A DNA stretch of 64,000 bases, from positions 85,590,087 through 85,654,086 of the forward strand of contig CM043966.1 of assembly GCA_014529385.2 (NCBI GenBank), written 5' to 3'. The notes under the pieces were generated by a model that had not been told where the DNA came from, made no database searches, and saw only the letters and a list, made by a program, of their open reading frames with translations. A program made the translations under genes and the position numbers. Positions 33,157 to 43,870 of this stretch are shown here, piece after piece; within the stretch, counting starts at the first letter, position 1, and every line of letters starts with the position of its first letter. The stretch is from Adiantum capillus-veneris (lineage: Eukaryota; Streptophyta; Polypodiopsida; Polypodiales; Pteridaceae).

Positions 33157-34259
33157 AACAAGCAAAATGCACACGCACATGCTTGCTGTAATTTTCTGCA
33201 CATAACCTGAAATTCTTACCTATGCACACCCCTACGCCGAAACAGAGGTCTTCTTCGCGTTGGAATCACGCCAAACTTGATGTAGACTTAGGATAAGGAG
33301 AGAGAAGAGAATTTCTATGGCTGATCTGCTGAAAACAGCCCTAATCGAGGTGATTAGGGGCTGAAAACAGAGAATTTCAGCAGCCGCACTCTGCTAAGAG
33401 AGCATCTACGGCAGCTTCTCGCGATGAAACTTCACCAGAAGGTGTCTATGACTGTGAGATCCCTTGTTCTTGACAATGGGAGCACAAGGCTACCACATAT
33501 GTCGCAAGGGGCTGCTCTCAAGCTTGAATGGAGGGCTCCACCGCGTAGAGCACGCTCACATTAGGGGGGGTAGGTGCACTGCCAGCCCTGAAAATGGGGG
33601 AGGGGGGCTCCTAAATAGCCATCAGGGAGAGGGGGCGCTAGGAAGAGAGAGAGGGTGAGAGTGAGAGTGAGAGAGAGTTAGTTTGCATTGGTAAGTGTGC
33701 CACTTGACACACTTACTTTAAAAACTTAAAAACCATTCAACTTTTGACTTTAAAAACTTCTAACTCATTAATTAAAAAAATGTGCAACTAACTAACAACT
33801 GCTACCAATGATTCTTTTATGAGAACACCAAAGGTCTGTCGGCGCAATGCCGCACGGGCACTGCACCGCCTTTACCTGTTCACACTTGTCCAGCCGCCCG
33901 CCCGGGCATGGACCGTTAAATTTAATTTAACGAAACTTACCCTAAGGCTTTATTAGCTTTATTGGCCTTAGGGTCACTGTTCTAAGGACCCCATCTCATT
34001 CATGTGCTTGTACTGACGCGCGTATTTTTCCTGAGCCTAAAATCTGAGGCTATTGCTTACCCCTTTCTGAAGACCCGATTTTCCAATCACTAGGGCTTCA
34101 GGGTAATTTCTGCTAAGGTCCCTCTGAGGTGTTCTAGCCCGCATTTAGGCTCACTTGAGGCCTTAGAACTGCTAGGTCTATTCTGGTGTGCACACAACTA
34201 ATTAGATAATTCTTTTCTCGTAAATAAATTAATTATTTACAAAGTCTGACTTAGTTACA
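33157..34259 (-). repeat. Family D 3' LTR, truncated
   Basis: 1103 bp. It matches 39393-40493 of the 5' LTR and starts (minus strand) TGTAACTAAGTCAGAC. The part equivalent to 38982-39392, including the AATAAAGA signal, hairpin and LTR end, is missing, so 3' end formation in this copy may be impaired. Confidence 0.85.
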
Positions 34260-34271
34260 TCCCTCTTGGTT
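34260..34271 (-). other. Family D polypurine tract
   Basis: On the minus strand AACCAAGAGGGA directly precedes the LTR start TGTAAC. It lies just after the gag-pol stop codon. Confidence 0.75.
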
Positions 34272-37200
34272 CTAAATAGTTGACCTCAACTGTAGAGCGT
34301 CAACATAACTGTGCAAGATGTCAGGGTAGTCCTTGAGATCGGACTCAGTCATCCACTTTGCATCTAAAGGAGTGTAATTCTTGAACTTGACTAAATACTT
34401 TCGATGTAGACTCCCCGACGTGAGTTGTCTCTCCGAGTGGTGTATTATCTGTTCAGGTTGAAGGATTTCCTCAGTCTCTTCGACTTCTGGAGGATCTTCT
34501 TGTACGGGCGCCACTGGAGGAGGTCCAACATAGGGTCGGAGGAGACTGACATGAAAAGCATTATGGATTCGCCAATTATAAGGTAAATCCAATTTGAAAG
34601 TCACATCATTGACTTTATCTGTAATTTTGAAAGGGCCGTAGAATCTATGGGAAAGTTTGACAACTTTCCCTTTGCCGACCCGCTTTTTCAATCTAGCTTT
34701 CTCAAACCGAAGCAGGACATATTGTCCTTTTTCAAGATTGAGATTCCTTCCGTGCTTGTCTGCTTTTCTCTTCTGTTGCTCTTGAGTACGAAGAATCGCT
34801 TGCTTTACTTGTTGATGGGCAATATCAATATTGCGCACAAATTCATCTGCGGCGAAGATGTTTTCTTTGGTCACCATAATAGGAAGTAAGAGTGGCTTCC
34901 CATAAATAATTTCGAAGGGGGCTTTACCAGTTGAGGAATGTATGGTATTATTATACGCAAACTCAACTATTGGTAAGTACTGTTCCCATTCGGATTGTCG
35001 TTCCGAAACATAGCACTTGAGGAGATCTAAAACAGTGGCATTAGCGATTTCGCTTTGACCATCTGTTTGAGGGTGATAAGCTGATGAAAAATCAAGCTTA
35101 GTTCCCAAGTTTTCAAACAATGCCTGCCAAAATAGACTAGTCATGCGGGGATCTCTATCGCTGACAATAGTCTTTGGCAATCCATGGTGTTTAAAAATCT
35201 GAGCTAGAAATATTCTAGCCATGTGATCAGCTTTGATCGTCTTTTTTACTGGAAGAAAATGTGCTTGCTTACTGAACCTGTCTACTATAGTCCAGATTGC
35301 ATCATTTCCATTCTTGGATCTAGGATCTTTCTTGGATCTAGGAAGATCCGTAATAAAATCCATGGCAATACTTTCCCATGGCGTGTTAGGCAGAGGGAGC
35401 GGCTGAAGCTTGCCATAAACTTTATGTCTGTCATATTTCACTTTTTGGCATACTAAACACTCACGTACATGTTTTTCAATGTCCGCACGGAGTGTTGGCC
35501 AAAAGAAATACCTTTCGAGGGCACTAGTGGTGGAAGCAATTCCCCGATGCCCAGCATAAGGAGAATTATGTGCTTCATGCATCACCTTTTGTCGTAAGGG
35601 CTGAGCTATGCATATTGCTTGTTGACGATAGAGTGTATTATCCCTGATAGAATAAGGTGGCTTTGAGTGACCAGCTTGAAGATCTGCCCAAATTGTGGCG
35701 AAGTCTGGATCTTGAGGATACATCTCGCTGAGAGATTCTAGTTCCTCATGATAAATTGTTGTTAGTGCATTGATCTTTGGACGCCTGGAGAGAGCATCTG
35801 CAACTGCATTCTTTGTTCCAGAAGTGTGTAAAATCTGAAAATGAAACATTGAAAGAAAGTTGGCCCATCTCATCTGCTTTTCTGATAACTTTCTCTGTGT
35901 GAGAAAGTAGCGAAGACTTTGATGATCTGTCTTGATAATAAAATCAGCTCCTAATAGATAGTGTTTCCAAATGGAAAGAGCATGAATTACCGCCATTAGC
36001 TCTTTTTCGTATATGGAGACATGCAACTCGGCATCTTTAAGGCGCCGACTTTCATAGGCTATCGCGTGACCCTCTTGGTTCAAAACTGCTCCTACACAAT
36101 CTCCAGATGCATCGCAGTATACCTCGAAAGGTTTGCGAAGATCAGGGACGGTGAGAACAGGTCCGTGACTGAGTAGATACTTAAGCTTTTCGAAAGCTTG
36201 TTTTTGTCCAGACCCCCAATGGAATGGAATCCGCTTCTTTGTCAGGTCATGGAGGGGACCTGCTATCGCGGCAAAAGCTCGAATGAAACGTCGATAATAA
36301 GAACAGAGGCCAAGGAAACTTCGTACATCATGTACTGTAGTTGGCGTAGGCCATTCTACAACTGCTTGAATCTTATCAGAGTCCATTCTCACTTGGTTGT
36401 GAGATACTATATGGCCCAAATAGTGGATTTCTTTTAGAAAGAACTCACTCTTCTTAGCATTCACAAATAATTTGTGTTTGCGTAATTCTTCAAACACTAA
36501 GGCGAGATGCTTATAGTGTTCGTCTTCCGTCTCTGAGAAGATTAAGACGTCATCAAAGAAAACGCCTGTAAAGCTTCTGTATGAGTGGAAGATTCTATCC
36601 ATCATTCTGTTGAATGTAGCTGGTGCATTAGTGAGCCCATAAGGCATCACTAGAAATTCATACAACCCGAAGGTTGTTCTAAATGAAGTCTTATGCACAT
36701 CCTGAGGAGCTATGCGGATTTGATGATAACCGCTCTTCAAGTCTATACGACTAAAGACACTGGCTCCTTGTAACTTATCAAGAATGTCATCAATCCGAGG
36801 AATTGGAAATCGATTCTTGATTGTGATCTTGTTTAGAGATCTATAGTCTATGCACATGCGGAATGTGCCATCCTTTTTCTGTACTAGCAAGACAGGTGAA
36901 CAATATGGAGAAGTACTAGGCCTTATTAAGCCCTTCTCCAAAAGTTCGTTAACCTGCTTGAGAATTTCCTCTTGTTGCATTAGACTAACTCGATAAGGGG
37001 GCTGATTTGGAGGAGAACTTCCTGGGATCAAATCAATGGTATGATCCTCAAGTCGCGAAGGTGGGAGTTCATTTGGAAGTTCATCTGCAAAACAATCTTT
37101 ATATCTTTCTATTAACTTAAGTCTTTTTTGCTCTAAAGAGGAAGAAAGTTGTGAAACAGACACATCTCTCTCTCTTGCAAAAATCAAGTACGCTGAAACA

Positions 37201-38915
37201 CACTTGTTCATTTCTTTCTTGATGGCAATGTGGTTGGCGATAGGAATACGCCAATCACCTGCATCTGCAAGTACAAGATACTCCTTTCCTTTATGAGCAA
37301 AAGATAAGGTTTTCTGAACATAGTCAGGAATGGGATGCATCTTGTAGTGCCAAGGCATTCCCAAGATAACATCGCATCCTTCAAGTGAAGCTAGTAAGAA
37401 AGACTCTTGATCCTTGTAGTCGTCGACCTTTAGATTCAACTTCCCTATGATTGGAGTAGAGTTTGAGTTCTGCCCTTTGAAAGCAGATTGCGCTTGAATA
37501 GAGACTCCAAAACGATTGGGCTGCAAGTTCAGGTCGTCAGCTAGCTTGGTAGAGATGAAGTTGTCTGTACTACCAGGGTCAAACAAAATAAGAGCCCGCT
37601 GGTTGTTGATACTACCCCATGCTTTGAGAAGAGCTCTTTCTTTTCTATCCTTGGTTGTATTTCCCTGTACATCTGGGACTGCATTGGAAGAGGGTGGTTG
37701 TGGAGGTTTGGTTGGACAGTCACCCTTCATATGACCAACTTGTCCGCACTTAAAGCATCTTCCTTCACTAATGTAGGTTCGCAACTTAGCAGGAGAGAGA
37801 TATCTCCCTTTCTTGGGCTGATTTGGCTTTGCTTCTGCTTCGGAGGCGGTTCTTTTCTTCTTTTGAGAAGAAGTAGAAGAAGTAGGCTGCTCATGGAGAG
37901 CCTTCTGCTTGGCATGGTAAGTGCTTTGCTCCATCTTCCTGGGAGTACCCTTGTCATGTATTCCATCAGCTATGCGGGCTGATTCCATAAGTATCTGCAA
38001 GTTACCTCGAGGGTAAAGCTTCATAGCCTTTTGCAAGGCTTCATGCAAACCTGCTTCAAACTTGCGCATCTTCTCCGAATCGTCAATCTTCTTGAATGGA
38101 GTGACTTTCAAGAGAACGTCCCAAAACCTATCCACATAGCGTGGAACAGTTTCGTTCTCTGACTGTGAAAGTCGATCCCATTCTTTCTTTACCTCTTCCT
38201 CATAGTCTGGAGAAAGGAACTGTGCGTAGAACTCCTTCTTGAAAGCGGTCCAATCTTGGGGTTTGCGATCTTCCAGGATAAGGGTTAACCACCAATTGCT
38301 GGCGGTGCCTTTCAGGTACAAACTAACATGGCGAAGCTTGGATCTTTCTTTAAAATTCCCTTCTGCAAATGCAACTTCAAATTGGCGGATGAAAGCCAAA
38401 GCTTTGTCATTATCACGCCGTCCATTGTAGGTGTCAAATTTCACATCTTTATCTCCCGACTTGAATGTTTTCTGCCTGTGGTGCTTCTTATGGTGCTCCT
38501 TCTTTCGATGCTTAGACTCCTTGGGGACAGGAGTCCTTTCCCTTGAATGTACTTCTTGCTGCGACGGATCGTCGAGAAACATGTCTTCCGGAGAAACTAT
38601 GTCATCCAGATCCTTCATGAAAGAGAACTGAGGGGAATCAGGGGGATCGTGCTCTTGAACTTTTGGATTAAACCGCACATGACGTTCTGGAGATTTCTTC
38701 TGCCTCTCGTGCATGCGGGAAGTTCCAATCAAAGGATCTTTTCTTGGTTGTGGCGCCTTTGGGTTCTGCGGAATTTCTCCCGACCCCATCGGCATTTTCT
38801 CCTTCCCTTTTTCAAGATTATGGAGAATCTTTTGGACTTTTGGATGGGAGAGAGCTTTCTGCAACTCTTCCACCTGCTGTTGAAGGAGAGAGAACTCTAT
38901 CTTGCGTCCTCCCAT
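34272..38915 (-). CDS. Family D gag-pol polyprotein (1547 aa, intact)
   Basis: One uninterrupted frame. I place the start at the ATG at 38915 (MGGRKIEF); an upstream extension exists but would translate the LTR and PBS. Domains, with approximate residues: coiled-coil-like N-terminus (5-35); gag core (160-300, with NWWLTLI); zinc knuckle CFKCGQVGHMKGDC (about 388-401); retropepsin with FDPG at about 444 instead of the usual D-S/T-G; LGMPWH; RT (about 620-830) with FFDD near 787; RNase H (CDASGD about 937, TDHQS); integrase with HHCC (about 1112-1154), D (MDF, 1184), D (SDRD, 1254) and E (DGQSE, 1286); HNAFHVSLLRPY; and a C-terminal chromodomain (RKYLVKFKNY...AKWM, about 1500-1525). All key residues are visible. 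It would copy RNA into DNA and insert it, with the chromodomain expected to bias insertion to particular chromatin. Confidence 0.92.
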   Translation of the reverse strand: MGGRKIEFSLLQQQVEELQKALSHPKVQKILHNLEKGKEKMPMGSGEIPQNPKAPQPRKDPLIGTSRMHERQKKSPERHVRFNPKVQEHDPPDSPQFSFMKDLDDIVSPEDMFLDDPSQQEVHSRERTPVPKESKHRKKEHHKKHHRQKTFKSGDKDVKFDTYNGRRDNDKALAFIRQFEVAFAEGNFKERSKLRHVSLYLKGTASNWWLTLILEDRKPQDWTAFKKEFYAQFLSPDYEEEVKKEWDRLSQSENETVPRYVDRFWDVLLKVTPFKKIDDSEKMRKFEAGLHEALQKAMKLYPRGNLQILMESARIADGIHDKGTPRKMEQSTYHAKQKALHEQPTSSTSSQKKKRTASEAEAKPNQPKKGRYLSPAKLRTYISEGRCFKCGQVGHMKGDCPTKPPQPPSSNAVPDVQGNTTKDRKERALLKAWGSINNQRALILFDPGSTDNFISTKLADDLNLQPNRFGVSIQAQSAFKGQNSNSTPIIGKLNLKVDDYKDQESFLLASLEGCDVILGMPWHYKMHPIPDYVQKTLSFAHKGKEYLVLADAGDWRIPIANHIAIKKEMNKCVSAYLIFARERDVSVSQLSSSLEQKRLKLIERYKDCFADELPNELPPSRLEDHTIDLIPGSSPPNQPPYRVSLMQQEEILKQVNELLEKGLIRPSTSPYCSPVLLVQKKDGTFRMCIDYRSLNKITIKNRFPIPRIDDILDKLQGASVFSRIDLKSGYHQIRIAPQDVHKTSFRTTFGLYEFLVMPYGLTNAPATFNRMMDRIFHSYRSFTGVFFDDVLIFSETEDEHYKHLALVFEELRKHKLFVNAKKSEFFLKEIHYLGHIVSHNQVRMDSDKIQAVVEWPTPTTVHDVRSFLGLCSYYRRFIRAFAAIAGPLHDLTKKRIPFHWGSGQKQAFEKLKYLLSHGPVLTVPDLRKPFEVYCDASGDCVGAVLNQEGHAIAYESRRLKDAELHVSIYEKELMAVIHALSIWKHYLLGADFIIKTDHQSLRYFLTQRKLSEKQMRWANFLSMFHFQILHTSGTKNAVADALSRRPKINALTTIYHEELESLSEMYPQDPDFATIWADLQAGHSKPPYSIRDNTLYRQQAICIAQPLRQKVMHEAHNSPYAGHRGIASTTSALERYFFWPTLRADIEKHVRECLVCQKVKYDRHKVYGKLQPLPLPNTPWESIAMDFITDLPRSKKDPRSKNGNDAIWTIVDRFSKQAHFLPVKKTIKADHMARIFLAQIFKHHGLPKTIVSDRDPRMTSLFWQALFENLGTKLDFSSAYHPQTDGQSEIANATVLDLLKCYVSERQSEWEQYLPIVEFAYNNTIHSSTGKAPFEIIYGKPLLLPIMVTKENIFAADEFVRNIDIAHQQVKQAILRTQEQQKRKADKHGRNLNLEKGQYVLLRFEKARLKKRVGKGKVVKLSHRFYGPFKITDKVNDVTFKLDLPYNWRIHNAFHVSLLRPYVGPPPVAPVQEDPPEVEETEEILQPEQIIHHSERQLTSGSLHRKYLVKFKNYTPLDAKWMTESDLKDYPDILHSYVDALQLRSTI

Positions 38916-38968
38916 TTCTGCAGTCTGCCAAGAGTCGTCAATCCCTTCAGGAAGAGAGAGAGGACCTT

Positions 38969-38980
38969 GCTCTGATACCA
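38969..38980 (-). other. Family D primer-binding site
   Basis: On the minus strand TGGTATCAGAGC, one base from the LTR end GTGACA. It is the initiator tRNA-Met type. Confidence 0.88.
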
Positions 38981-38981
38981 C

Positions 38982-40493
38982 TGTCACAAAAATACGGAAG
39001 CGTAAACTGACGTTTAATTGCACTTCAAATACTCAAGAGAATTAGAGGGAGCGAGAAAACTTGACACTTCATTGGGGACCAGAAGATCGGCTGGTCCCCC
39101 CCCATAAAGAGAATATCTTTATTACTAAGGGAGAATCTTTACAAGCACAGGAACGGGGCATACGCCCGTCCTCTATTCTTTCTTCTGTTCTGTTCAGACT
39201 ACTGACTGAGAAAGTGTTTCCACTTTCTTACTGCTTAGGGGATTTCCCCTCTTCTGCGAGACTGGTTGGAAGCTCTGGAAAAGAGAGTCTATCTTCCGAA
39301 ACAGCTCATCGGAAGCTCTCACAGAGGAGAGTCCATCTTCCATTATGTGTTTCCTTCATGCTCATTCATTCATGCATCGAACACAAAAGAGAAACAAGCA
39401 AAATGCACACGCACATGCTTGCTGTAATTTTCTGCACATAACCTGAAATTCTTACCTGTGCACACCCCTACGCCGAAACAGAGGTCTTCTTCGCGATGGA
39501 ATCGCGCCAAACTTGATGTAGACTTAGGATAAGGAGAGAGAAGAGAATTTCTATGGCTGATCTGCTGAAAACAGCCCTAATCGAGGTGATTAGGGGCTGA
39601 AAACAGAGAATTACAGCAGCCGCACTCTGCTAAGAGAGCGTCTACGGCAGCTTCTCGCGATGAAACTTCACCAGAAGGTGTCTATGACTGTGAGATCCCT
39701 TGTTCTTGACAATGGGAGCACAAGGCTACCACATATGTCGCAAGGGGCTGCTCTCAAGCTTGAATGGAGGGCTCCACCGCGTAGAGCACGCTCACATTAG
39801 GGGGGGTAGGTGCACTGCCAGCCCTGAAAATGGGGGAGCGGGGCTCTTAAATAGCCATCAGGGAGAGCGGGCGCTAGGAAGAGAGAGAGGGTGAGAGTGA
39901 AAGTGAGAGAGTTAGTTTGCATTGGTAAGTGTGCCAAGTGGCACACTTACTTTAAAAACTTAAAAACCATTCAACTTTTGACTTTAAAAACTTCTAGCTC
40001 ATTAATTAAAAAAATGTGCAACTAACTAATAACTGCTACCAATGATTCTTTTATGAGAACACCAAAGGTCTGCCGGCGCAATGCCGCACGGACACTGCAC
40101 CGCCTTTACCTGTTCACACTTGTCCAGCCGTCCGCCCGGGCACGGACCGTTAAATTTAATTTAACGAAACTTATCCTAAGGCTTTATTAGCTTTATTGGC
40201 CTTAGGGTCACTGTTCTAAGGACCCCAACTCATTCATGTGCTTGTACTGACGCGCGTATTTTTCCTAAGCCTAAAATCTGAGGCTACTGCTTACCCCTTT
40301 CTGAAGACCCGATTTCCCAATCACTAGGGCTTTAGGGTAATTTCTGCTAAGGTCTCTCTGAGGTGTTCTAGCCCGCATTTAGGCTCACCTGAGGGCTTAG
40401 AACTGCTAGGTCTATTCTGGTGTGCACACAACTAATTAGATAATTCTTTTCTCGTAAATAAATTAATTATTTACAAAGTCTGACTTAGTTACA
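38982..40493 (-). repeat. Family D 5' LTR (1512 bp)
   Basis: On the minus strand it starts TGTAACTAAGTCAGAC and ends ATTTTTGTGACA. Its last 400 bp carry the AATAAAGA signal, a G tract and a stem-loop. Related LTR pieces are at 9498-9864 and 18068-18380. Confidence 0.85.
39073..39100 (-). other. Stem-loop and G tract after the LTR AATAAAGA signal
   Basis: GGGGACCAG and CTGGTCCCC form a 9-bp stem with an 8-base loop. On the minus strand a run of G precedes it, and TAATAAAGA lies about 20 bases further upstream. The same stem is kept in the diverged LTR pieces near 9750 and 18165. Confidence 0.65.
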
Positions 40494-40635
40494 CCTATAT
40501 GAAGTTCAAGTACCGCACGACCCACACATCAGAGTGGGCCGACGAAGAGTCCCTTCTAGGATTCCCGATGTTGTTGGCGATCTCCCTCGATGCCATACAG
40601 TTCGGTACCAGTACCTCACTTTGAAAAGGAGGGGA
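40494..40635 (+). other. Family E internal tail with PPT
   Basis: 142 bp between the nested element and the 3' LTR. It ends TTTGAAAAGGAGGGGA, a polypurine tract abutting TGTCACG. Confidence 0.75.
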
Positions 40636-41751
40636 TGTCACGTGACACATCCCAACCCTATGTGTCCGTGGACAAGCTACACCACAGCAAGGTTCAGTCA
40701 GTCCCGTCAAGTTAGATTAGCAGTGATCTGGCACTTTTGTGAGTCTATTCGTAGACCGTGCATGCACAGTCACTTAGCATAGATGCATATCCTCCGGTTG
40801 CACATAGCATGATCATCGGAATTCCCATCAGAATCCATTAGCATCAGTTAGGGGAATTTTCCAGTGCATTTAGCCTATTTTCCTATTTATTGGTATTTTC
40901 ACTTATTATTTTAAAGTGACTTTCCAACAAAAGTAGGTAGGGCAATTTTGCTAAGTTAATATATAAGCAAACCCAAGTTAGCACTAAATGGCAGAAGAGG
41001 GAGCAGGAGCACCTTGCTCAACAGTCAACTTCTCAGCAAGACCAACCCCCGCGACTACTCTGGCGTTTTCTCCACGGAAGACCTAGCGTTTTTGCATCAG
41101 ATCAGCCTTGGCGATTTGTGCACAGCAGATCAGCCCCGGTGTCATCACGACACAGCAGATCAGCCTAGCGTTTTTGCATTTGCAGAATCCCGGCGACAGA
41201 AGGACCAATTTCAGCCCTTGGCGTTTTTGGATTTCAGCAGCAAATTAAGACCGGCATCATTCACCTAAAGTGTAGCAGATTCAGCCCGTAAAGACCATCA
41301 GTTTTCAGCCCTAAGAAACCTCATTTTTTAGCCAAGAAAACGCAGCCAAAACGGTCATTTTCAGCCACCGAAACAGTCCCGAAATTCAGTGATTAGAAGA
41401 TCTCAGATTTCAGCCATCGTCGTCGTCGTGTCGTCATCGGCATAGACCAAGTTGCATAGTCCATTGCATACGCATTGTACACCTTTGTGCAATCAAAGAA
41501 TAGACCACTCTCGCCGACGAGAGTGGGGCCTTCGGAGGAGGGTTTTACAACCTCTCGGTGTCGTATCTCTTCTCTCTCCTTCTCTCAGTCTCATTCACTT
41601 GCACGTACAATATCCACTCACTTTGTTCGTGATCATAGCACTCTCCATAAGACGGAAAGCTCTCTCTTTCCCTAAGAACTAAAAGGAACCTTGAGCAAAT
41701 AAAGATCACTAATCTTGAGAAAAAACAACATTCATTCCGCTGCACCTAACA
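40636..41751 (+). repeat. Family E 3' LTR
   Basis: 1116 bp, TGTCACGTGACA to CACCTAACA, followed by the target duplication CGTCA. Confidence 0.9.
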
Positions 41752-41756
41752 CGTCA

Positions 41757-42013
41757 ATAGTTAGAAACATGAGGAAACGGCTACACCAAATCCAAGGAAA
41801 CATTGGGGTTAGAATGAGTTTCTATTAATGCATATTTTCTAACTGAAATGTAAATTATTCAGATCACTTAAATAACTTACTAATTTTTTGAATGAATATG
41901 ACAAATTGGACTATTTGAAGACCAGCATGGTTGAGGTTTTGAACAAATAGAAAGCAACAACACCCAACCTTTACAGGCTAGTAGGACGAAGTGTACACTT
42001 GTGTCTCTGGGCA

Positions 42014-42072
<59 letters not shown>

Positions 42073-42360
42073 ATTCTTGACGCTCAGCCCGTATGTGGTG
42101 TCGCCAAGGCCACGCACGTAGATTCAGCCCGCTTGTGATATCAAGGGAGCCACGCATGTAGAGGTTGTCCAGCCAGGAACATGTCCTGGCCACGCTAACA
42201 ACTCGCAGCTTAATTTGACCCATGTTAAAGCCACGTGGCTTAAAAAAATTGCCTTGAAATTGGAGGCCGTTTCCTGAGCGTTTCCTAAGGTGGGAAACGT
42301 TCGAATTGCAAGGAAACGTGGAAACGGCGTTTCCTCTTCCTCTTCTCACGTTTCTTGCAA
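41757..42360. other. Unassigned sequence with a (CT)n run
   Basis: AT-rich start, then a CT microsatellite of about 26 units (42016-42070). Next come repeated GCCACGCAYGTAGA segments and GGAAACG/CGTTTCC motifs (42240-42350); similar GGAAACG motifs flank the other side of element E (29980-30005). No gene seen. Confidence 0.45.
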
Positions 42361-43289
42361 CACAAAATTGAACGTATGCGAAGTTTGAAAGCCGCTCTTG
42401 AGGTCTATGGAGCTGAAAATTCGTGCCTCCTGTAGCTTATTCAAAATATCACCAATTTTAGGAATTTTGAAATCTGTTCTTGATCGTAATCTTGTTTAGA
42501 GAACGATAATCGATGCACATTCAAAACGTGCCGTCTTTCTTTTGAACAAGCAAAATTGGTGAACAGTATGGAGAAGTACTAGGTCGAACAAGGCCCTTTT
42601 CCAAAAGTTCATTCTTGTTTAAGAGGTTTTTCCTATTGAAATAAACTAACTCTAATAGGTGGTTGATTTGGAGGTGAGTTGCCTCGATATGATGTTCTTC
42701 CGGTCTTTTAGGACGTAATTCATTGGGGAGTGGAGTAAGTTTGGTACTGACTAAGAAAAGTTAAACGATCTTTATCTAAATTCACAAGACATTTTCACCA
42801 CTCATTTCTCTCTCTTGGCAAAAATCAAGTGAGCAAAAAGACTTCTTTATTTCTCTCTAAACAGTTATGTTACTGACCATGGGTATGGGCCAATCACTTA
42901 CACTAGCATCTACCAATCATACTGCTGCCAAGGCATTCCTAAAATAACATCACATCGATTAGAGTACTTGCCGCTCTTCAAATTTAGATGTCCTTGAACA
43001 GGAGTAGAGTTCGTGGTCAACCCCTCAAAGTCTGAGCCAGAGCTAATCAGGGTTCCCAACCTCTCTGGAGTAAGACCAAGAGATTCTGAAGTGTCCAACA
43101 AAAAAAAGTTGTCTGGTGAGCTTGGATCAAATAAAATCAAGACTCTCTGCCCATTCAAGCTGCCGCATCCCTTTAAGAGCTGTCGGTTACCTTTCTCCTT
43201 CCTAGTGTTGGCTTGCACAACTCGGACCGAATTTGAGGTAGGAGGCGGAGAGTCTTTCTTGAGACGTGGGCAGTCTAGTTGCCTGTGGC
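42361..43289 (-). pseudogene. Gypsy relic G: RT start, protease region, part of zinc knuckle
   Basis: On the minus strand it gives, from right to left, the end of a CCHC zinc knuckle (cut at 43289), a protease-like stretch (VLILFDPSSPDNFFL, near 43120, with the Gly after Asp-Pro changed), GCDVILGMPWQ (near 42930), and the start of RT (about 42420-42620) with several frameshifts and stops. It is most like family D. It is cut at its left end near 42361. The other part is at 46106-46795. Confidence 0.7.
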
Positions 43290-43829
43290 TGTAACAAACT
43301 GCTGACGTGTCAAAGCCTAAAGAATGGAGCCAACTTACAGATGTGGCCGAGGGGCCTCAACCCTAAGAAGAACAAGTCCTACCAACTTATGGGGACCCCG
43401 TTCGATGGGGCCCCAAGTGACATAAAGGAAGAAAATAAAGCAAGATCCGGACACACGCAAAAAAACTGATGACGTGGTAGATTTCCGAAAATTGCGCTGG
43501 TATGATGACGTGGCAGGCTGTACGGATTTCCTCGTTTTGCGCTGGCTGATATGTGGCAGGCTGTACGGATTTTCGTAAATTACGTTGGCAGCTTTTGGCA
43601 TTGCTTTTTGGACCAGAAGCTTTTGAGTTTTAAAGGCTTTTTACTGTAACTGCTTTTCAAGTGAAGGGCCTTTAAATATGAGGCTAGGGCTCATTCCTGG
43701 CATGCTTTCAGGTGCAGAGAGTACCGGCTTGTACTGTGTTGATGCAATATAAAGAAATACCGAAAGGGGCGTCAAGGTTTGGGGCCAATACTCTCTAGGG
43801 TGGAATTCCGCCACTCCATGTCGCGTGTC

Positions 43830-43870
<41 letters not shown>

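Larger units (their letters stand above)
33157..40493 (-). mobile_element. Family D Ty3/Gypsy chromovirus, coding-competent gag-pol
   Basis: A minus-strand element of about 7.3 kb inserted in family E. The 5' LTR (38982-40493), PBS, intact gag-pol, PPT and a 3' LTR shortened by about 400 bp are present. No target duplication can be read, because the shortened LTR end adjoins family E sequence directly at 33156/33157. The LTRs differ at about two percent of positions by eye, so the insertion is not very recent. Confidence 0.85.
30007..41751 (+). mobile_element. Family E non-autonomous LTR retrotransposon (TSD CGTCA) with nested family D element
   Basis: LTRs at 30007-31122 and 40636-41751 are both 1116 bp and flanked by CGTCA (30002-30006 and 41752-41756). 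Between them are a PBS, one gag-like gene with His/Asp repeats, the inserted minus-strand family D element (33157-40493), and a 142-bp tail with a PPT. Without the insertion the element is about 4.4 kb and has no RT or integrase, so it must be mobilised by another element. Related copies are the solo LTR at 4698-5791 and element J. Confidence 0.88.

Noticed and set aside
35223-38975. Several plus-strand frames of 60-142 codons opposite the family D gag-pol
   Set aside because: All lie antisense to an intact polyprotein with clear domains. They are shadows.
33157-41751. Reading the 1.1-kb repeats at 33157-34259 and 39393-40493 as LTRs of an independent element
   Set aside because: The PBS at 38969-38980 fixes the true 5' LTR start at 38982. 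The shorter match is due to loss of part of the 3' LTR.
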